A stretch of DNA of 64,000 bases from an uncultured Hungatella sp. (GTDB lineage Bacteria; Bacillota; Clostridia; Lachnospirales; Lachnospiraceae). The notes under the pieces are model-generated. The model worked only from the letters and a program-made list of their open reading frames with translations. It ran no database searches and was not told the origin of the DNA. The position numbers and the translations under genes are program-made. Position 1 is the stretch's first letter; every line of letters begins with the position of its first letter. This document shows positions 33,424-42,770 of this stretch, piece after piece. The stretch covers positions 1 to 64,000 of the forward strand of contig CAJUEJ010000002.1 in the NCBI GenBank assembly GCA_910585435.1, read 5' to 3'.

Positions 33424-34617
33424 TTACTCAACGATAGAAACAACTCTGCCGGATCCAACGGTTCTGCCGCCCTCACGGATAGCGAAACGAAGACCCTGCT
33501 CCATAGCTACCGGATGAATCAGCTCAACGCTCATCTCTACGTTGTCACCAGGCATACACATCTCTGTGCCGTCCGGAAGATTGCAAACGCCGGTAACGTC
33601 GGTTGTTCTGAAGTAGAACTGAGGACGATAGTTGTTGAAGAACGGAGTATGACGGCCGCCCTCATCTTTGGTCAGAACGTAAACCTGTGCGGTAAACTTA
33701 TGATGGCACTTTACAGAGCCTGGTTTGCACAGACACTGTCCTCTCTCGATCTCTGTTCTCTGAACGCCACGAAGCAGAGCGCCGATGTTATCACCAGCCT
33801 GAGCCTCGTCAAGCATCTTACGGAACATCTCGATACCGGTAACAACGGTCTTACGAGTATCCTCATGGATACCGATGATCTCAACTTCCTCGTTCAGATG
33901 CAGAGTACCACGCTCTACTCTACCGGTAGCAACTGTACCACGACCGGTAATGGTGAATACGTCCTCAACTGGCATCAGGAACGGCTTGTCAGTCTCACGC
34001 TGTGGATCCGGAATCCAGGAATCAACTGCATCCATCAGCTCGATGATCTTGTCGCCCCACTCGCTGGACGGATCTTCCAGAGCCTTCAGAGCGGAACCCT
34101 GAATGATAGGTGTGTCATCGCCCGGGAACTCATACTCGTTTAACAGCTCGCGGATCTCCATGTCAACCAGTTCCAGAAGCTCAGGATCGTCAACCATATC
34201 GCACTTGTTCATGAACACTACGATATAAGGAACGCCTACCTGACGGGACAGAAGGATGTGCTCTCTTGTCTGAGCCATAACACCATCGGTTGCAGCAACA
34301 ACCAGGATAGCGCCGTCCATCTGAGCAGCACCGGTGATCATGTTCTTTACATAGTCAGCATGCCCTGGGCAGTCAACATGTGCGTAGTGTCTCTTGTCAG
34401 TCTCATACTCTACGTGAGCAGTAGAAATAGTAATTCCACGCTCTCTCTCTTCTGGTGCCTTGTCGATCATGTCGAATGCAACAGCCTCGCCGGTACCTTT
34501 CTTCTCATGAAGAGTCTTGGTGATAGCAGCTGTTAAAGTGGTTTTACCATGGTCTACGTGGCCGATGGTACCAATGTTACAATGTGGTTTGCTTCTCTCA
34601 AACTTTGCTTTTGCCAT
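33424..34617 (-). CDS. tuf: Elongation factor Tu
   Basis: EF-Tu delivers aminoacyl-tRNA to the ribosome. The 397-residue protein has the P-loop GHVDHGKTTL, switch II DCPGHADYV, the guanine motif NKCDMVDD and SALKALE, then two beta-barrel domains. It starts behind AAGGAGG and is preceded by tandem promoters and a GC-rich leader hairpin (34639-34652). It is the last gene of the str cluster here. Confidence 0.98.
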   Translation of the reverse strand: MAKAKFERSKPHCNIGTIGHVDHGKTTLTAAITKTLHEKKGTGEAVAFDMIDKAPEERERGITISTAHVEYETDKRHYAHVDCPGHADYVKNMITGAAQMDGAILVVAATDGVMAQTREHILLSRQVGVPYIVVFMNKCDMVDDPELLELVDMEIRELLNEYEFPGDDTPIIQGSALKALEDPSSEWGDKIIELMDAVDSWIPDPQRETDKPFLMPVEDVFTITGRGTVATGRVERGTLHLNEEVEIIGIHEDTRKTVVTGIEMFRKMLDEAQAGDNIGALLRGVQRTEIERGQCLCKPGSVKCHHKFTAQVYVLTKDEGGRHTPFFNNYRPQFYFRTTDVTGVCNLPDGTEMCMPGDNVEMSVELIHPVAMEQGLRFAIREGGRTVGSGRVVSIVE

Positions 34618-34717
34618 TTTAGAACGTCCTCCTTAATTGCCCGCTTTCGGGCTTTTCTTAGGGGTCGGCGCCAGAAAATGGACACCAGACCCGTCATTTT
34701 ATTCCAGGCTAGAAATT

Positions 34718-34779
34718 ATTATATGCTATTTGTGCATCTTTTTCAAGCCTATTATCACTTATTTTGCTTACATTATCAA
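34718..34779 (-). promoter_or_regulatory. Tandem tuf promoters
   Basis: Proximal promoter: TTGAAA (34741-34746) and TATAAT (34718-34723), spacer 17. Distal promoter: TTGATA (34774-34779) and GATAAT (34751-34756), spacer 17. Both are on the minus strand, between fusA and tuf, which permits tuf to be expressed above fusA. Confidence 0.75.
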
Positions 34780-34793
34780 GGTTTTCGCCGAAA

Positions 34794-36914
34794 TTATTTG
34801 CCCTTTCTCTCGGCAATAACCTTTTCCTGTACGGATTTGGGCACTGGCTCATATTTCTCAAAGAACATGGAGTAGTTGCCGCGCCCCTGTGTCCTGGAAC
34901 GCAGATCCGTGGAATAGCCAAACATTTCAGACAGCGGAACGTAAGCCTTTACCATCTTGCCTCCGCCGATATCCTCCATGCCTTCGATACGGCCGCGCCG
35001 GGAATTGATATCACCGATCACATCTCCCATGTAGTCCTCAGGCATGGTTACCTCTACCTTCATAATCGGTTCCAGAAGAATAGAACCAGCTTTGTTCATG
35101 GCATCCTTAAATGCCAGAGAGCCTGCAATCTTAAATGCCATCTCACTGGAGTCCACCTCATGGTAGGAACCGTCAAATACGGTTGCGTGTACGCCCAGCA
35201 CCGGGAATCCGCCCAGGATACCTGCCTTGGAGGCTTCCTCGATACCAGCGCCGACTGCCGGGATATATTCCTTGGGAATCGCGCCGCCTACAACAGTAGA
35301 GTCAAACTTAAAGGTCTCTTCCGCATTGGCATCCATAGGCTCAAAGTGTACCTTACAATGTCCGTACTGGCCGCGGCCGCCGGACTGCTTGGCATACTTG
35401 CTGTCCACATCCACTGCTTTTGTAAAGGTCTCTTTGTATGCAACCTGAGGCGCGCCTACATTGGCCTCTACATTGAACTCTCGAAGCAGACGGTCTACAA
35501 TAATTTCCAGATGCAACTCGCCCATACCGGAGATAATGGTCTGACCAGTCTCTGGGTTGGTGGATGCACGGAAGGTAGGATCCTCCTCTGCCAGCTTTGC
35601 CAATGCCTCGCCCATCTTGCCCTGGCCTGCTTTGGTCTTGGGCTCGATGGCAATATCGATAACCGGCTCCGGGAATTCCATGGATTCCAGGATTACGGGA
35701 TGCTGCTCGTCGCAGATGGTGTCGCCGGTACCGGTGGCCTTGAAACCAACGGCTGCAGCGATGTCGCCGGAATACACCTTGTCAAGCTCCTGTCTCTTGT
35801 TGGCGTGCATCTGAAGGATACGGCCAACACGCTCTTTCTTTCCTTTGGTAGCATTCAGTACATAAGAACCGGAGTTCATGGTACCGGAATACACACGGAA
35901 GAATGCCAGCTTACCCACAAAGGGGTCAGTCATAATCTTAAATGCCAGAGCGGAGAAAGGCTCTTCATCTGAGGAATGTCTCTCCACCTCATTGCCGTCC
36001 AGGTCAACGCCTTTAATAGACGGGATGTCAAGAGGAGAGGGCATGAACTCAATGATGGCATCCAGAAGCTTCTGAACGCCCTTGTTGCGGTACGCAGTAC
36101 CACAGCAGACCGGGATAGCCTTGCACTCGCAGGTGGCTTTTCTCAGAACCTTCTTCAGCTCCTCAACAGACGGCTCCTCGCCTTCCAGGTACTGCATCAT
36201 CAGGTCGTCATCCAGCTCGCAGATCTTCTCCACCAGCTCCGTACGGTAAAGCTCTGCGTCGTCTGCCATATCCTCAGGGATGTCCACGACGGAAATATCG
36301 TCGCCCTTATCGTCATTGTAAATATATGCTTTCATCTCAAACAGGTCGATGATTCCCTTGAATTCATCTTCCTTGCCGATAGGCAGCTGCAGGCAGATCG
36401 CATTCTTGCCCAGACGGGTCTTGATCTGCTCTACGGTGCCGTAGAAATTTGCACCCAGGATATCCATCTTGTTGATAAATGCCATACGGGGTACATTGTA
36501 GGTGTCAGCCTGACGCCATACATTCTCGGACTGGGGCTCCACACCGCCCTTTGCACAGAAAACGCCTACAGCGCCGTCCAGCACGCGGAGGGAACGCTCT
36601 ACCTCTACCGTAAAGTCAACGTGGCCTGGAGTGTCGATGATGTTGATACGATGCTCCAGAGCGCCAGCCTTGGACTTGCAGTTTTCCTGCAGAGTCCAGT
36701 GACAGGTGGTAGCGGCTGAAGTGATGGTGATACCTCTTTCCTGCTCCTGCTCCATCCAGTCCATGGTAGCAGTACCTTCGTGAGTGTCACCGATTTTGTA
36801 GTTTACGCCAGTGTAATACAGGATACGCTCTGTGGTGGTAGTCTTACCAGCATCGATATGAGCCATAATTCCGATATTCCTGGTCCTCTCCAAAGGATAT
36901 TCTCTTCCAGCCAA
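34794..36914 (-). CDS. fusA: Elongation factor G
   Basis: EF-G drives translocation. I place the start at a TTG 9 bases after AGGAGG, which gives MAGREYPLERTRNIGIM and 706 residues. The upstream ATG in frame would start inside the rpsG-fusA gap without a ribosome binding site. Motifs are HIDAGKTTTTERIL, DTPGHVDFT and NKMDILGA, followed by domains II-V with GRGQYGHCK. The spacing to rpsG is 16 bases. Confidence 0.96.
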   Translation of the reverse strand: MAGREYPLERTRNIGIMAHIDAGKTTTTERILYYTGVNYKIGDTHEGTATMDWMEQEQERGITITSAATTCHWTLQENCKSKAGALEHRINIIDTPGHVDFTVEVERSLRVLDGAVGVFCAKGGVEPQSENVWRQADTYNVPRMAFINKMDILGANFYGTVEQIKTRLGKNAICLQLPIGKEDEFKGIIDLFEMKAYIYNDDKGDDISVVDIPEDMADDAELYRTELVEKICELDDDLMMQYLEGEEPSVEELKKVLRKATCECKAIPVCCGTAYRNKGVQKLLDAIIEFMPSPLDIPSIKGVDLDGNEVERHSSDEEPFSALAFKIMTDPFVGKLAFFRVYSGTMNSGSYVLNATKGKKERVGRILQMHANKRQELDKVYSGDIAAAVGFKATGTGDTICDEQHPVILESMEFPEPVIDIAIEPKTKAGQGKMGEALAKLAEEDPTFRASTNPETGQTIISGMGELHLEIIVDRLLREFNVEANVGAPQVAYKETFTKAVDVDSKYAKQSGGRGQYGHCKVHFEPMDANAEETFKFDSTVVGGAIPKEYIPAVGAGIEEASKAGILGGFPVLGVHATVFDGSYHEVDSSEMAFKIAGSLAFKDAMNKAGSILLEPIMKVEVTMPEDYMGDVIGDINSRRGRIEGMEDIGGGKMVKAYVPLSEMFGYSTDLRSRTQGRGNYSMFFEKYEPVPKSVQEKVIAERKGK

Positions 36915-36930
36915 TTTGTGGTTCCTCCTA

Positions 36931-37401
36931 TTAGAATCTGTAATGCGCAAATGCCTTGTTCGCCTCTGCCATCTTGTGCATATCTTCTTTTCTCTTTACA
37001 GAAGCCCCGGTGTTATTTGCCGCATCCATGATTTCGTTGGCCAGCCTGTCTTTCTGTGTCTTCTCGCCTCTCTTGCGGGAGAACATGGTAAGCCAGCGAA
37101 GTGCCAATGCCTGACGTCTCTCCGGCTTCACCTCGATAGGTACCTGATAGGTAGCGCCGCCGATACGTTTTGCCTTTACTTCCAATACAGGCATAATATT
37201 GTTCATTGCTTCTTCAAAAACTTCTACAGCGTCCTTGCCGGTCTTCTCTGCGACACGTTCAAATGCGCCGTAAACGATCTTCTGGGCAACACCCTTTTTT
37301 CCGTCCAGCATGATATTGTTGATCAGCTTTGTCACAACCTTATTGTTGTAGATCGGGTCTGCCAATACGTCTCTTTTCTGAGTATGTCCTTTACGTGGCA
37401 C
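36931..37401 (-). CDS. rpsG: 30S ribosomal protein uS7 (S7)
   Basis: S7 starts assembly of the 30S head and contacts E-site tRNA. The GTG start after AAGGAGG gives MPRKGHTQKRDVLADPIYNN and the standard 156 residues. Longer upstream reading is in the intergenic spacer. It lies between rpsL and fusA. Confidence 0.96.
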   Translation of the reverse strand: MPRKGHTQKRDVLADPIYNNKVVTKLINNIMLDGKKGVAQKIVYGAFERVAEKTGKDAVEVFEEAMNNIMPVLEVKAKRIGGATYQVPIEVKPERRQALALRWLTMFSRKRGEKTQKDRLANEIMDAANNTGASVKRKEDMHKMAEANKAFAHYRF

Positions 37402-37576
37402 GTTACTTCCCTCCTTAACTATAATGCAGGCAATACCTGCGTTAATTCCTCGGTACTCACATGTTTCCATAGAAATGTGTTCGTGCACGGTTTCTTCCTA
37501 ATATATATCCTGCAACCCACAGGTCAATATCAGCGCTCCTGCACTAACAAATACTGGGAAACGAAAATGGTACTAA

Positions 37577-37996
37577 TTACTTTTTGGCTTTGGGCCTCTT
37601 TGCTCCGTACTTGGAACGAGCCTGCATTCTGTTGGCCACGCCTGCAGTATCCAACGTACCTCTTACGATATGGTATCTGGTACCTGGCAGGTCCTTTACT
37701 CTTCCGCCGCGGATCAGAACAACGCTATGCTCCTGAAGGTTGTGTCCCTCGCCTGGGATATAGCTTGTTACTTCGATGCCGTTGGAAAGACGTACTCTGG
37801 CGATCTTTCTCAAAGCGGAGTTAGGCTTTTTAGGAGTGGCAGTCTTAACAGCGGTACATACGCCTCTCTTCTGTGGAGCGGACTGGTCTGTAGCGCGCTT
37901 CTGTAAAGAGTTGTAACCCTTCTGCAATGCCGGTGCAGTAGACTTCTTTACAGATGTCTGTCTTCCCTTTCTAACTAACTGGTTAAATGTTGGCAT
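37577..37996 (-). CDS. rpsL: 30S ribosomal protein uS12 (S12)
   Basis: S12 controls decoding accuracy and is the streptomycin target. The protein starts MPTFNQLVRKGRQ behind a strong GGAGG and has 139 residues. The conserved TPKKPNSALRK and SYIPGEGHNLQEHSVV segments are intact, with lysine at the classical resistance position (wild-type form). It is first in the str operon. Confidence 0.97.
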   Translation of the reverse strand: MPTFNQLVRKGRQTSVKKSTAPALQKGYNSLQKRATDQSAPQKRGVCTAVKTATPKKPNSALRKIARVRLSNGIEVTSYIPGEGHNLQEHSVVLIRGGRVKDLPGTRYHIVRGTLDTAGVANRMQARSKYGAKRPKAKK

Positions 37997-38083
37997 TCTT
38001 TTCACCTCCTGTGATATTGTCTGTGGTTGCTGTAAATCACTTTTGCACACAAAAAAATAAAACATGTTTTCGCACGCTTCCTC

Positions 38084-38112
38084 ATTATATACAGATTATG
38101 GAAGTATGTCAA
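38084..38112 (-). promoter_or_regulatory. Promoter of the rpsL operon
   Basis: TTGACA and TATAAT, both perfect, are separated by 17 bases on the minus strand. The leader is about 80 bases long. Confidence 0.85.
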
Positions 38113-38129
38113 GGGGGAATTTTATAAAA

Positions 38130-38600
38130 TCAAAGCTTCAGCAGCATTCCTGATGACTGGTTCAAAACCACATCATCCCTTACCGCAATCTTTCCATTTA
38201 TAATACAGTATCTGATTCCCGTTGCATATTCTGTGGGATTCATATAGGTAGCCTGCCCCTTAAGCTCATTCAGGTCAAAAATATTGATATCACATCTGTA
38301 CCCCTCTTTTAAGAATCCTCTGTCCTTAATCTTCATCCTCTTGGCAGGAATCCCTGTCATCTTGGCAATGGCCTCCGGGATGGGAAGCACCTTTCGCATA
38401 ACACCGTAATCATGCAGAAAATGAGGAAATGCTCCGTACATCCTGGGATGAGGCCTGTCTGTCTCCGCATAGATGGCATCCGAAATCACACAGCTGTACG
38501 GCAGTCTGGCAACGGCGTCAATATCGCTTGGCTGCATACTCTGGATAATTATGGCCACCGTCCCGTTTTCACTCACCAAAAGCTCCTGCTGCCACTGCCT
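38130..38600 (-). pseudogene. D-aminoacylase-like amidohydrolase, C-terminal fragment
   Basis: About 155 residues resemble the C-terminal third of N-acyl-D-amino-acid deacylases. The segment DRPHPRMYGAFPHFL carries the conserved His-Pro-Arg, followed by IAKMTGIPAKRMKIKDRG and the end of the beta-sandwich. The metal-binding N-terminal two thirds are absent. At about 38600 the homologous part joins the beginning of another amidohydrolase gene in a different frame. It is probably non-functional. Confidence 0.75.
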
Positions 38601-38706
38601 GTACGACTCTGGCTTCCTCATATAAAGCTGCAGATTCCTCCAAAAACTGGTTAAGCCCTGTATAGCCGCCATGTAAATGGCTGTGACTGTCAATCACTCT
38701 TCTCAT
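38569..38706 (-). pseudogene. Amidohydrolase, N-terminal fragment
   Basis: An ATG behind GGAGGAAAAAGG starts MRRVIDSHSHLHGGYTGLNQ, whose D-S-H-S-H-L-H matches the first metal-binding strand of amidohydrolase-family TIM-barrel enzymes. The frame stops after 45 codons, soon after the junction with the D-aminoacylase fragment. The remaining part of this gene, probably 250 or more residues, is missing. It was last in the operon, 30 bases after the GH9 gene. Confidence 0.7.
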
Positions 38707-38736
38707 CCTTTTTCCTCCAAATGCAGTGACTTCTCC

Positions 38737-41106
38737 TTATAATACATCTGCTGCAATCCAAAGCCAGCGGCCCGCCGGTGTTGTCCATACTTCTCTGTAG
38801 GTAGCAATGTTCGCTTGGGGGAAGTAGGGCACATCCTCATTGGCCAGCGTCTGAACACCTACCGGGATCTCTCCCACCGTCTCTCCAAGCAGCGCCGTAT
38901 ACTGCTGGCCGTAGAAAGTGCCCACACCATAAATAATTGACTGTCCAAACGGATTCTTTCCTACTGTCCAGTATAGCTGTTCCTTTCCTATCTGAGTCAG
39001 CCTGTCATCTTTAAAATATTTTCCGATCAGAGTAGCCGCTTTTCCCATGGACAGATGCAGGGCAGAATTTCCCCGGTAGGAAAACCATACAGGAAAGCAT
39101 TTGAGATAATAGCCATTGCCCAGGGAAACCGCCTGCTTCAGCTGTTCCAGATAGTTAGGCTTTTCTCTCTCAAAGTCTACCTTTGGATGAATCAGCTGGA
39201 AAGTATCATAATCCTCTGCCTCGTCTTCTGAGAAAATCCCTGCCGGGACCATCCCGTAAGGCGCTGTATAATTCATCAGATTAAGCAGATACTGTCCGTA
39301 AAGCTTCATGGAAGCCTCCCATTTCGCTCTGCCCGGATGCTCCGGCAGAGCGGTACATACCTCATACAAAGCCTGTACAAAAATATGATCCCGGCTCTGG
39401 TGTGAGAAATGCACAATCGTCTTTTTTCTCTCGTCCCGATAGAAGAACCCATGGATCGGCAGTTTTTCGTTGTCCGTCTCCTGGCATACAATCATCTTGT
39501 CCGCAAACTCCGCGGCACACCGGGCATATTCTTCTTCCTTTGTCGCCTTATAAAGAACTGCTGCCGCCCAGCCGGCTGCCGCATAGTACTGGGATAAACT
39601 GGCATTGGCTGTATGTTCTTTTGTATATGGTTCTTCCAGTCCGACCTTGCGGAAACGGGACAGTGCAAAATGGTAATCCTGCTTTGCCGCATCCATACAT
39701 TTCCATGCCAGGGCTTCATCTTCTTCTGCAAACTCCATTCCTGCATAGGCTTCCACACCAGACATTACAAAATTATCAAAGCTGCGGTTATGGACTCTGG
39801 CCTCACAGTCATCCATATTACCGATAAATCCGTCATTCCAGCGGCGAATCGTGGCACCGGTTGCCCGGTATCCATCGCCAAAACGCATTCGAAGCACAAA
39901 ATCCAGCCCCCAGTCTGCCTCTTCCATCAGCCGGCCGTACAAAAGCGGATTGCGTCCCTTTACTGTGTGGGCTGTCTGCAGCAATGCATGGGTGATCTCT
40001 GCAGACTGAATGGTCTGCTGCGATACATCCGCCGCATCATGCCATCCCCCCTGGTATGCCAGCATCAGCCCGTTATGATGTGCCAGAATATCTCCGTGGC
40101 ATACTCCGTGTTTTTGCGGAACCGGATATCCGCAGCGCTCGCCAAACAAAAAATTCACCAGTTTCCACACCACTTCATCCATAGCTGTATTGGAAACAGG
40201 AAACTTCTCACTGACAAAATCGCCTGCCTGAATCCGATAAATCCCATCTTCCTTCAAATCCGTAAAATCCAGAACCCCGAACCTGCCATAATGATTCTCC
40301 TTATATTCCACTTTACCGGTATAGACAACCTGATGGCCAGAAGCATCTAAGATGGAGAATGTGCTGCTGGACGTATTGGCAATCGCCGTCTTTACGCCAT
40401 CTGTAAAATATCCGGCTGTAGAATAAACTACCGTATTTTCACGGCACTGCCATCCATGTACCACATTGCAGTACTCCGCCTCCTGGAAGCGGATATCGCG
40501 AATCTCAAAACGCAGCTCCTTACCGCCGCTTAATTCTTGTCCATACCTGTGAACATTAAAGGAAATCTCCTGGATCTTGTCATGGGCAATGGACTCGATC
40601 TCCCAGATACAGGTATTCCACTGATTGTTTTTTAAGTTGACAGCATGAAAGCCTTCTCTGGAATAAGCATCCGGAATCTTGACAGCACCGTTATTCGTAA
40701 ACCCGACCCGGATAATCGGGCTGTGAAGCCCCGGGCAGAGAGGGCGAATCTGAAACCAGATCCGGTTCCCTCTGGACATATCCACATCCGACACATCCAG
40801 CTTTGCAATGTAAGATCCAAACGTGGCGTAGAAGCCCCTGGCCGCATCTACGGAGCGAACCTCATTCTGCGGCCAGTGTTCTGCTCTCGCTCCTGTGGTC
40901 AATGCAATGGCGCCATCCTCCATCACTTCTGCGGTTCCCTCTCCGTCAAAGCTCCATCTATCCAGGGACTTTCCATCCCACACCTTAGTATCATGAATTA
41001 CTTTTTTATTTTTATTAATATATTCTACAGTCTGGGTCTCATCCACTGTCAGCGGTTTATGAATCCACATAGATTCTTCCAGCCGTTGTTTAAATCTCTC
41101 ATCCAA
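38737..41106 (-). CDS. Glycoside hydrolase family 9 protein, copy 1
   Basis: The 789-residue protein has an N-terminal beta-rich region of about 215 residues, an Ig-like CelD_N-type domain (residues about 220-300), and a GH9 alpha/alpha barrel. The GH9 signature is GGWHDAAD (residues 353-360), in which Asp357 and Asp360 are the expected catalytic base pair. A C-terminal YREVWTTPAGRWLWIAAD segment probably holds the acid Glu. It has no signal peptide, so it acts on imported oligosaccharides. It is a paralog of the protein at 45085-47451, with long shared stretches. Cellulase, beta-glucosidase or glucosaminidase activity cannot be separated by eye. Confidence 0.82.
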   Translation of the reverse strand: MDERFKQRLEESMWIHKPLTVDETQTVEYINKNKKVIHDTKVWDGKSLDRWSFDGEGTAEVMEDGAIALTTGARAEHWPQNEVRSVDAARGFYATFGSYIAKLDVSDVDMSRGNRIWFQIRPLCPGLHSPIIRVGFTNNGAVKIPDAYSREGFHAVNLKNNQWNTCIWEIESIAHDKIQEISFNVHRYGQELSGGKELRFEIRDIRFQEAEYCNVVHGWQCRENTVVYSTAGYFTDGVKTAIANTSSSTFSILDASGHQVVYTGKVEYKENHYGRFGVLDFTDLKEDGIYRIQAGDFVSEKFPVSNTAMDEVVWKLVNFLFGERCGYPVPQKHGVCHGDILAHHNGLMLAYQGGWHDAADVSQQTIQSAEITHALLQTAHTVKGRNPLLYGRLMEEADWGLDFVLRMRFGDGYRATGATIRRWNDGFIGNMDDCEARVHNRSFDNFVMSGVEAYAGMEFAEEDEALAWKCMDAAKQDYHFALSRFRKVGLEEPYTKEHTANASLSQYYAAAGWAAAVLYKATKEEEYARCAAEFADKMIVCQETDNEKLPIHGFFYRDERKKTIVHFSHQSRDHIFVQALYEVCTALPEHPGRAKWEASMKLYGQYLLNLMNYTAPYGMVPAGIFSEDEAEDYDTFQLIHPKVDFEREKPNYLEQLKQAVSLGNGYYLKCFPVWFSYRGNSALHLSMGKAATLIGKYFKDDRLTQIGKEQLYWTVGKNPFGQSIIYGVGTFYGQQYTALLGETVGEIPVGVQTLANEDVPYFPQANIATYREVWTTPAGRWLWIAADVL

Positions 41107-41119
41107 CTTTTATATCCTC

Positions 41120-41590
41120 CTAATCCTCATACTCAACAAGCATTTCAATCTCAACCGGAATATTGCCGGGGCAGGAATTGGCCCCCATAGCGGTTCTGGC
41201 CGGCAGTCCCTTCTCTTCTCCCAGCAGCTCTAAAAGGAACCCGGAGCCTCCGTTAATCACCTGAGGATGCTGTGTAAAATCATCGGTACAGTTCACAAAC
41301 CCCAGAACCTTTACACACCGCTTAATCCGGTTTAAATCACCAAGTTTTTCCTGCAGATTGGCAAGAAGATTCAGCATACAGCATTTCGCCGCCTGCTGGC
41401 CCTGTTCCAATGTTAAATCCTTCCCAACCTTTCCAAGAAGCTGCTTTCCGTCGCCGATATCATTGCCGCATCCGGAGCAGTATAACAGATGGTCACCGAA
41501 TTCCATAACCGGTGTATAGATTCCCCCCTTTGTTGGAGGAACAGGAAGTGTAATATTTAATTCTTTCATCTTTTCATAAATGTCTGCCAT
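41120..41590 (-). CDS. RidA (YjgF/YER057c) family protein
   Basis: The 156-residue protein resembles the longer YjgF_endoribonc group (LPVPPTKGGIYTPVMEFGDH, NRIKRCVKVLGFVNCTDDF, LPARTAMGANSCPGNIPVEI). RidA proteins deaminate reactive enamine/imine intermediates. The typical Arg of the active site is present in ARTAMG. Its place beside amidohydrolase and D-aminoacylase remnants suggests amino-group chemistry in this locus (inference). It is 13 bases from the GH9 gene. Confidence 0.85.
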   Translation of the reverse strand: MADIYEKMKELNITLPVPPTKGGIYTPVMEFGDHLLYCSGCGNDIGDGKQLLGKVGKDLTLEQGQQAAKCCMLNLLANLQEKLGDLNRIKRCVKVLGFVNCTDDFTQHPQVINGGSGFLLELLGEEKGLPARTAMGANSCPGNIPVEIEMLVEYED

Positions 41591-41611
41591 TTTTAAAGCC
41601 TCTCTTTCTTT

Positions 41612-41938
41612 TCATTTTTTCAATTTTATTTCCTTTGGCGGTTCAATTTCATTTGCAATACTATGCTCTGTCAGGCCTGACAGAAGCCGAATTTTCTGGT
41701 TCAGCATATCCCGCATACAATTAGGTACATGATCCTGGTGGCCTCTGTGGATCGTGATGCATTCCCGGCAGTTTCCATGATAGCGGCAGGCCACTTTGCA
41801 CGGACAGTGATCCTTCTTCTGGTACTCCTCACGAAATTCGGTGATAAACTCTGTCTGCAGCCTGTGCCCCTCTGCCCGGTCTCCTCGCTGATATGCTGCC
41901 ATAGCCTCTTTCTCTTTTGGATTTCCGTCAATCGTCAT
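41612..41938 (-). CDS. Small cysteine-rich conserved protein
   Basis: The 108-residue protein has a charged helical N-terminus and a cysteine/histidine cluster between residues 45 and 76 (CPCKVACRYHGNCRECITIH, later a further Cys). The spacing suggests a metal- or zinc-ribbon-like site. Similar proteins occur in Clostridia without a known function. The gene follows a hairpin at 41960-41991 and starts behind GAGGGA. Confidence 0.65.
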   Translation of the reverse strand: MTIDGNPKEKEAMAAYQRGDRAEGHRLQTEFITEFREEYQKKDHCPCKVACRYHGNCRECITIHRGHQDHVPNCMRDMLNQKIRLLSGLTEHSIANEIEPPKEIKLKK

Positions 41939-41959
41939 ACTCTATTCCCTCACTCAGAA

Positions 41960-41991
41960 AGGCTCTGTCTGCCCAAAGGCAGGCAGAGCCT
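41960..41991 (-). terminator. Intercistronic hairpin before the Cys-rich gene
   Basis: A 14-base stem with one wobble pair (AGGCTCTG and CTGCC arms) closes a CAAA loop between the amidotransferase-like gene and the Cys-rich gene. The minus-strand tail is only TTTCT, so it may stabilise or attenuate the transcript rather than end it. Confidence 0.5.
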
Positions 41992-42005
41992 CCATACTTT
42001 TTATT

Positions 42006-42770
42006 TCATTCCATGCGGTCTCCCGCTGTCCATCGAATCACATTGGCCAGCATTTTTGAATATCCTTCCCATGCCAGCACAGAAAGCGGCGCCCAATCCG
42101 GTGCGCAGTCTGAAGTAAATGCAAAGCTTCTTCCTTTGCCATACTTCATTCCGGCAAGAAACGGATCTCCATAGAAGGTGGCAAACAGCTCTGCGCCTTC
42201 TTTTATCACAGTCTTGTTGTAGCCGCCGAATGCCGGGCAGTCCTGAATCTGAATTCCTTCAAAAATCTTTGTATCGCAGTCACGGTTTACAACCGGCTTT
42301 ACCCCTTCAGGGCACTCTACCCGGTCATCATAATTCAGGATATGGACCGGAAGCACTTCCGCAAGAGGGGTCATATTATATCTTGCCTGATTTCCAATAC
42401 CGGAAAAGCCAAAATATCCGCCTACCATCATAAGCCCGCCGCCATTTTCCACATAGTGAACTAATTCACGCAGACGGTTAGGGTTCCTTGTGCCGTCTTC
42501 ATTGCCTGGCTGTGTCAGCATGGTGTCGCTTCCCACATCGCTTAAGATAACCACATCATATGCCGCGAAAGCTTCCCTTTGCATCGGGCATTTTTCCGGA
42601 ATATCATGAGTGAGTATCAGTGTAACATCAAATCCCTCTCTCTCCAGCATGGCAACAATTTCCGTTCCGAAATGTCCATATTGAGGCAGCGTCACATAAT
42701 TTCTGCCTCGGACAAAGGTATGCGTTGCACTGTAGCTCTCTCCCAGCAATAAAACCTTTAATTTTTTCAT
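42006..42770 (-). CDS. Glutamine-amidotransferase-like protein (DUF1355 type)
   Basis: The 254-residue protein belongs to the class I amidotransferase-like superfamily (KVLLLGESYSATHTFVRGRN at the start, NGGGLMMVGGYFGFSG around residues 105-120, and FAFTSDCAPDWAP near the end). The nucleophile Cys of true amidotransferases is not visible at the elbow (VGGYFG), so it may be non-catalytic or bind a sugar. Its ATG overlaps the upstream amidohydrolase stop in TAATG. Confidence 0.75.
   Translation of the reverse strand: MKKLKVLLLGESYSATHTFVRGRNYVTLPQYGHFGTEIVAMLEREGFDVTLILTHDIPEKCPMQREAFAAYDVVILSDVGSDTMLTQPGNEDGTRNPNRLRELVHYVENGGGLMMVGGYFGFSGIGNQARYNMTPLAEVLPVHILNYDDRVECPEGVKPVVNRDCDTKIFEGIQIQDCPAFGGYNKTVIKEGAELFATFYGDPFLAGMKYGKGRSFAFTSDCAPDWAPLSVLAWEGYSKMLANVIRWTAGDRME

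Noticed and set aside
34764..35972. Plus-strand open frame of about 402 codons opposite fusA
   Set aside because: It is a shadow of the strongly biased codon use of EF-G. No recognisable domain or start signal is present.
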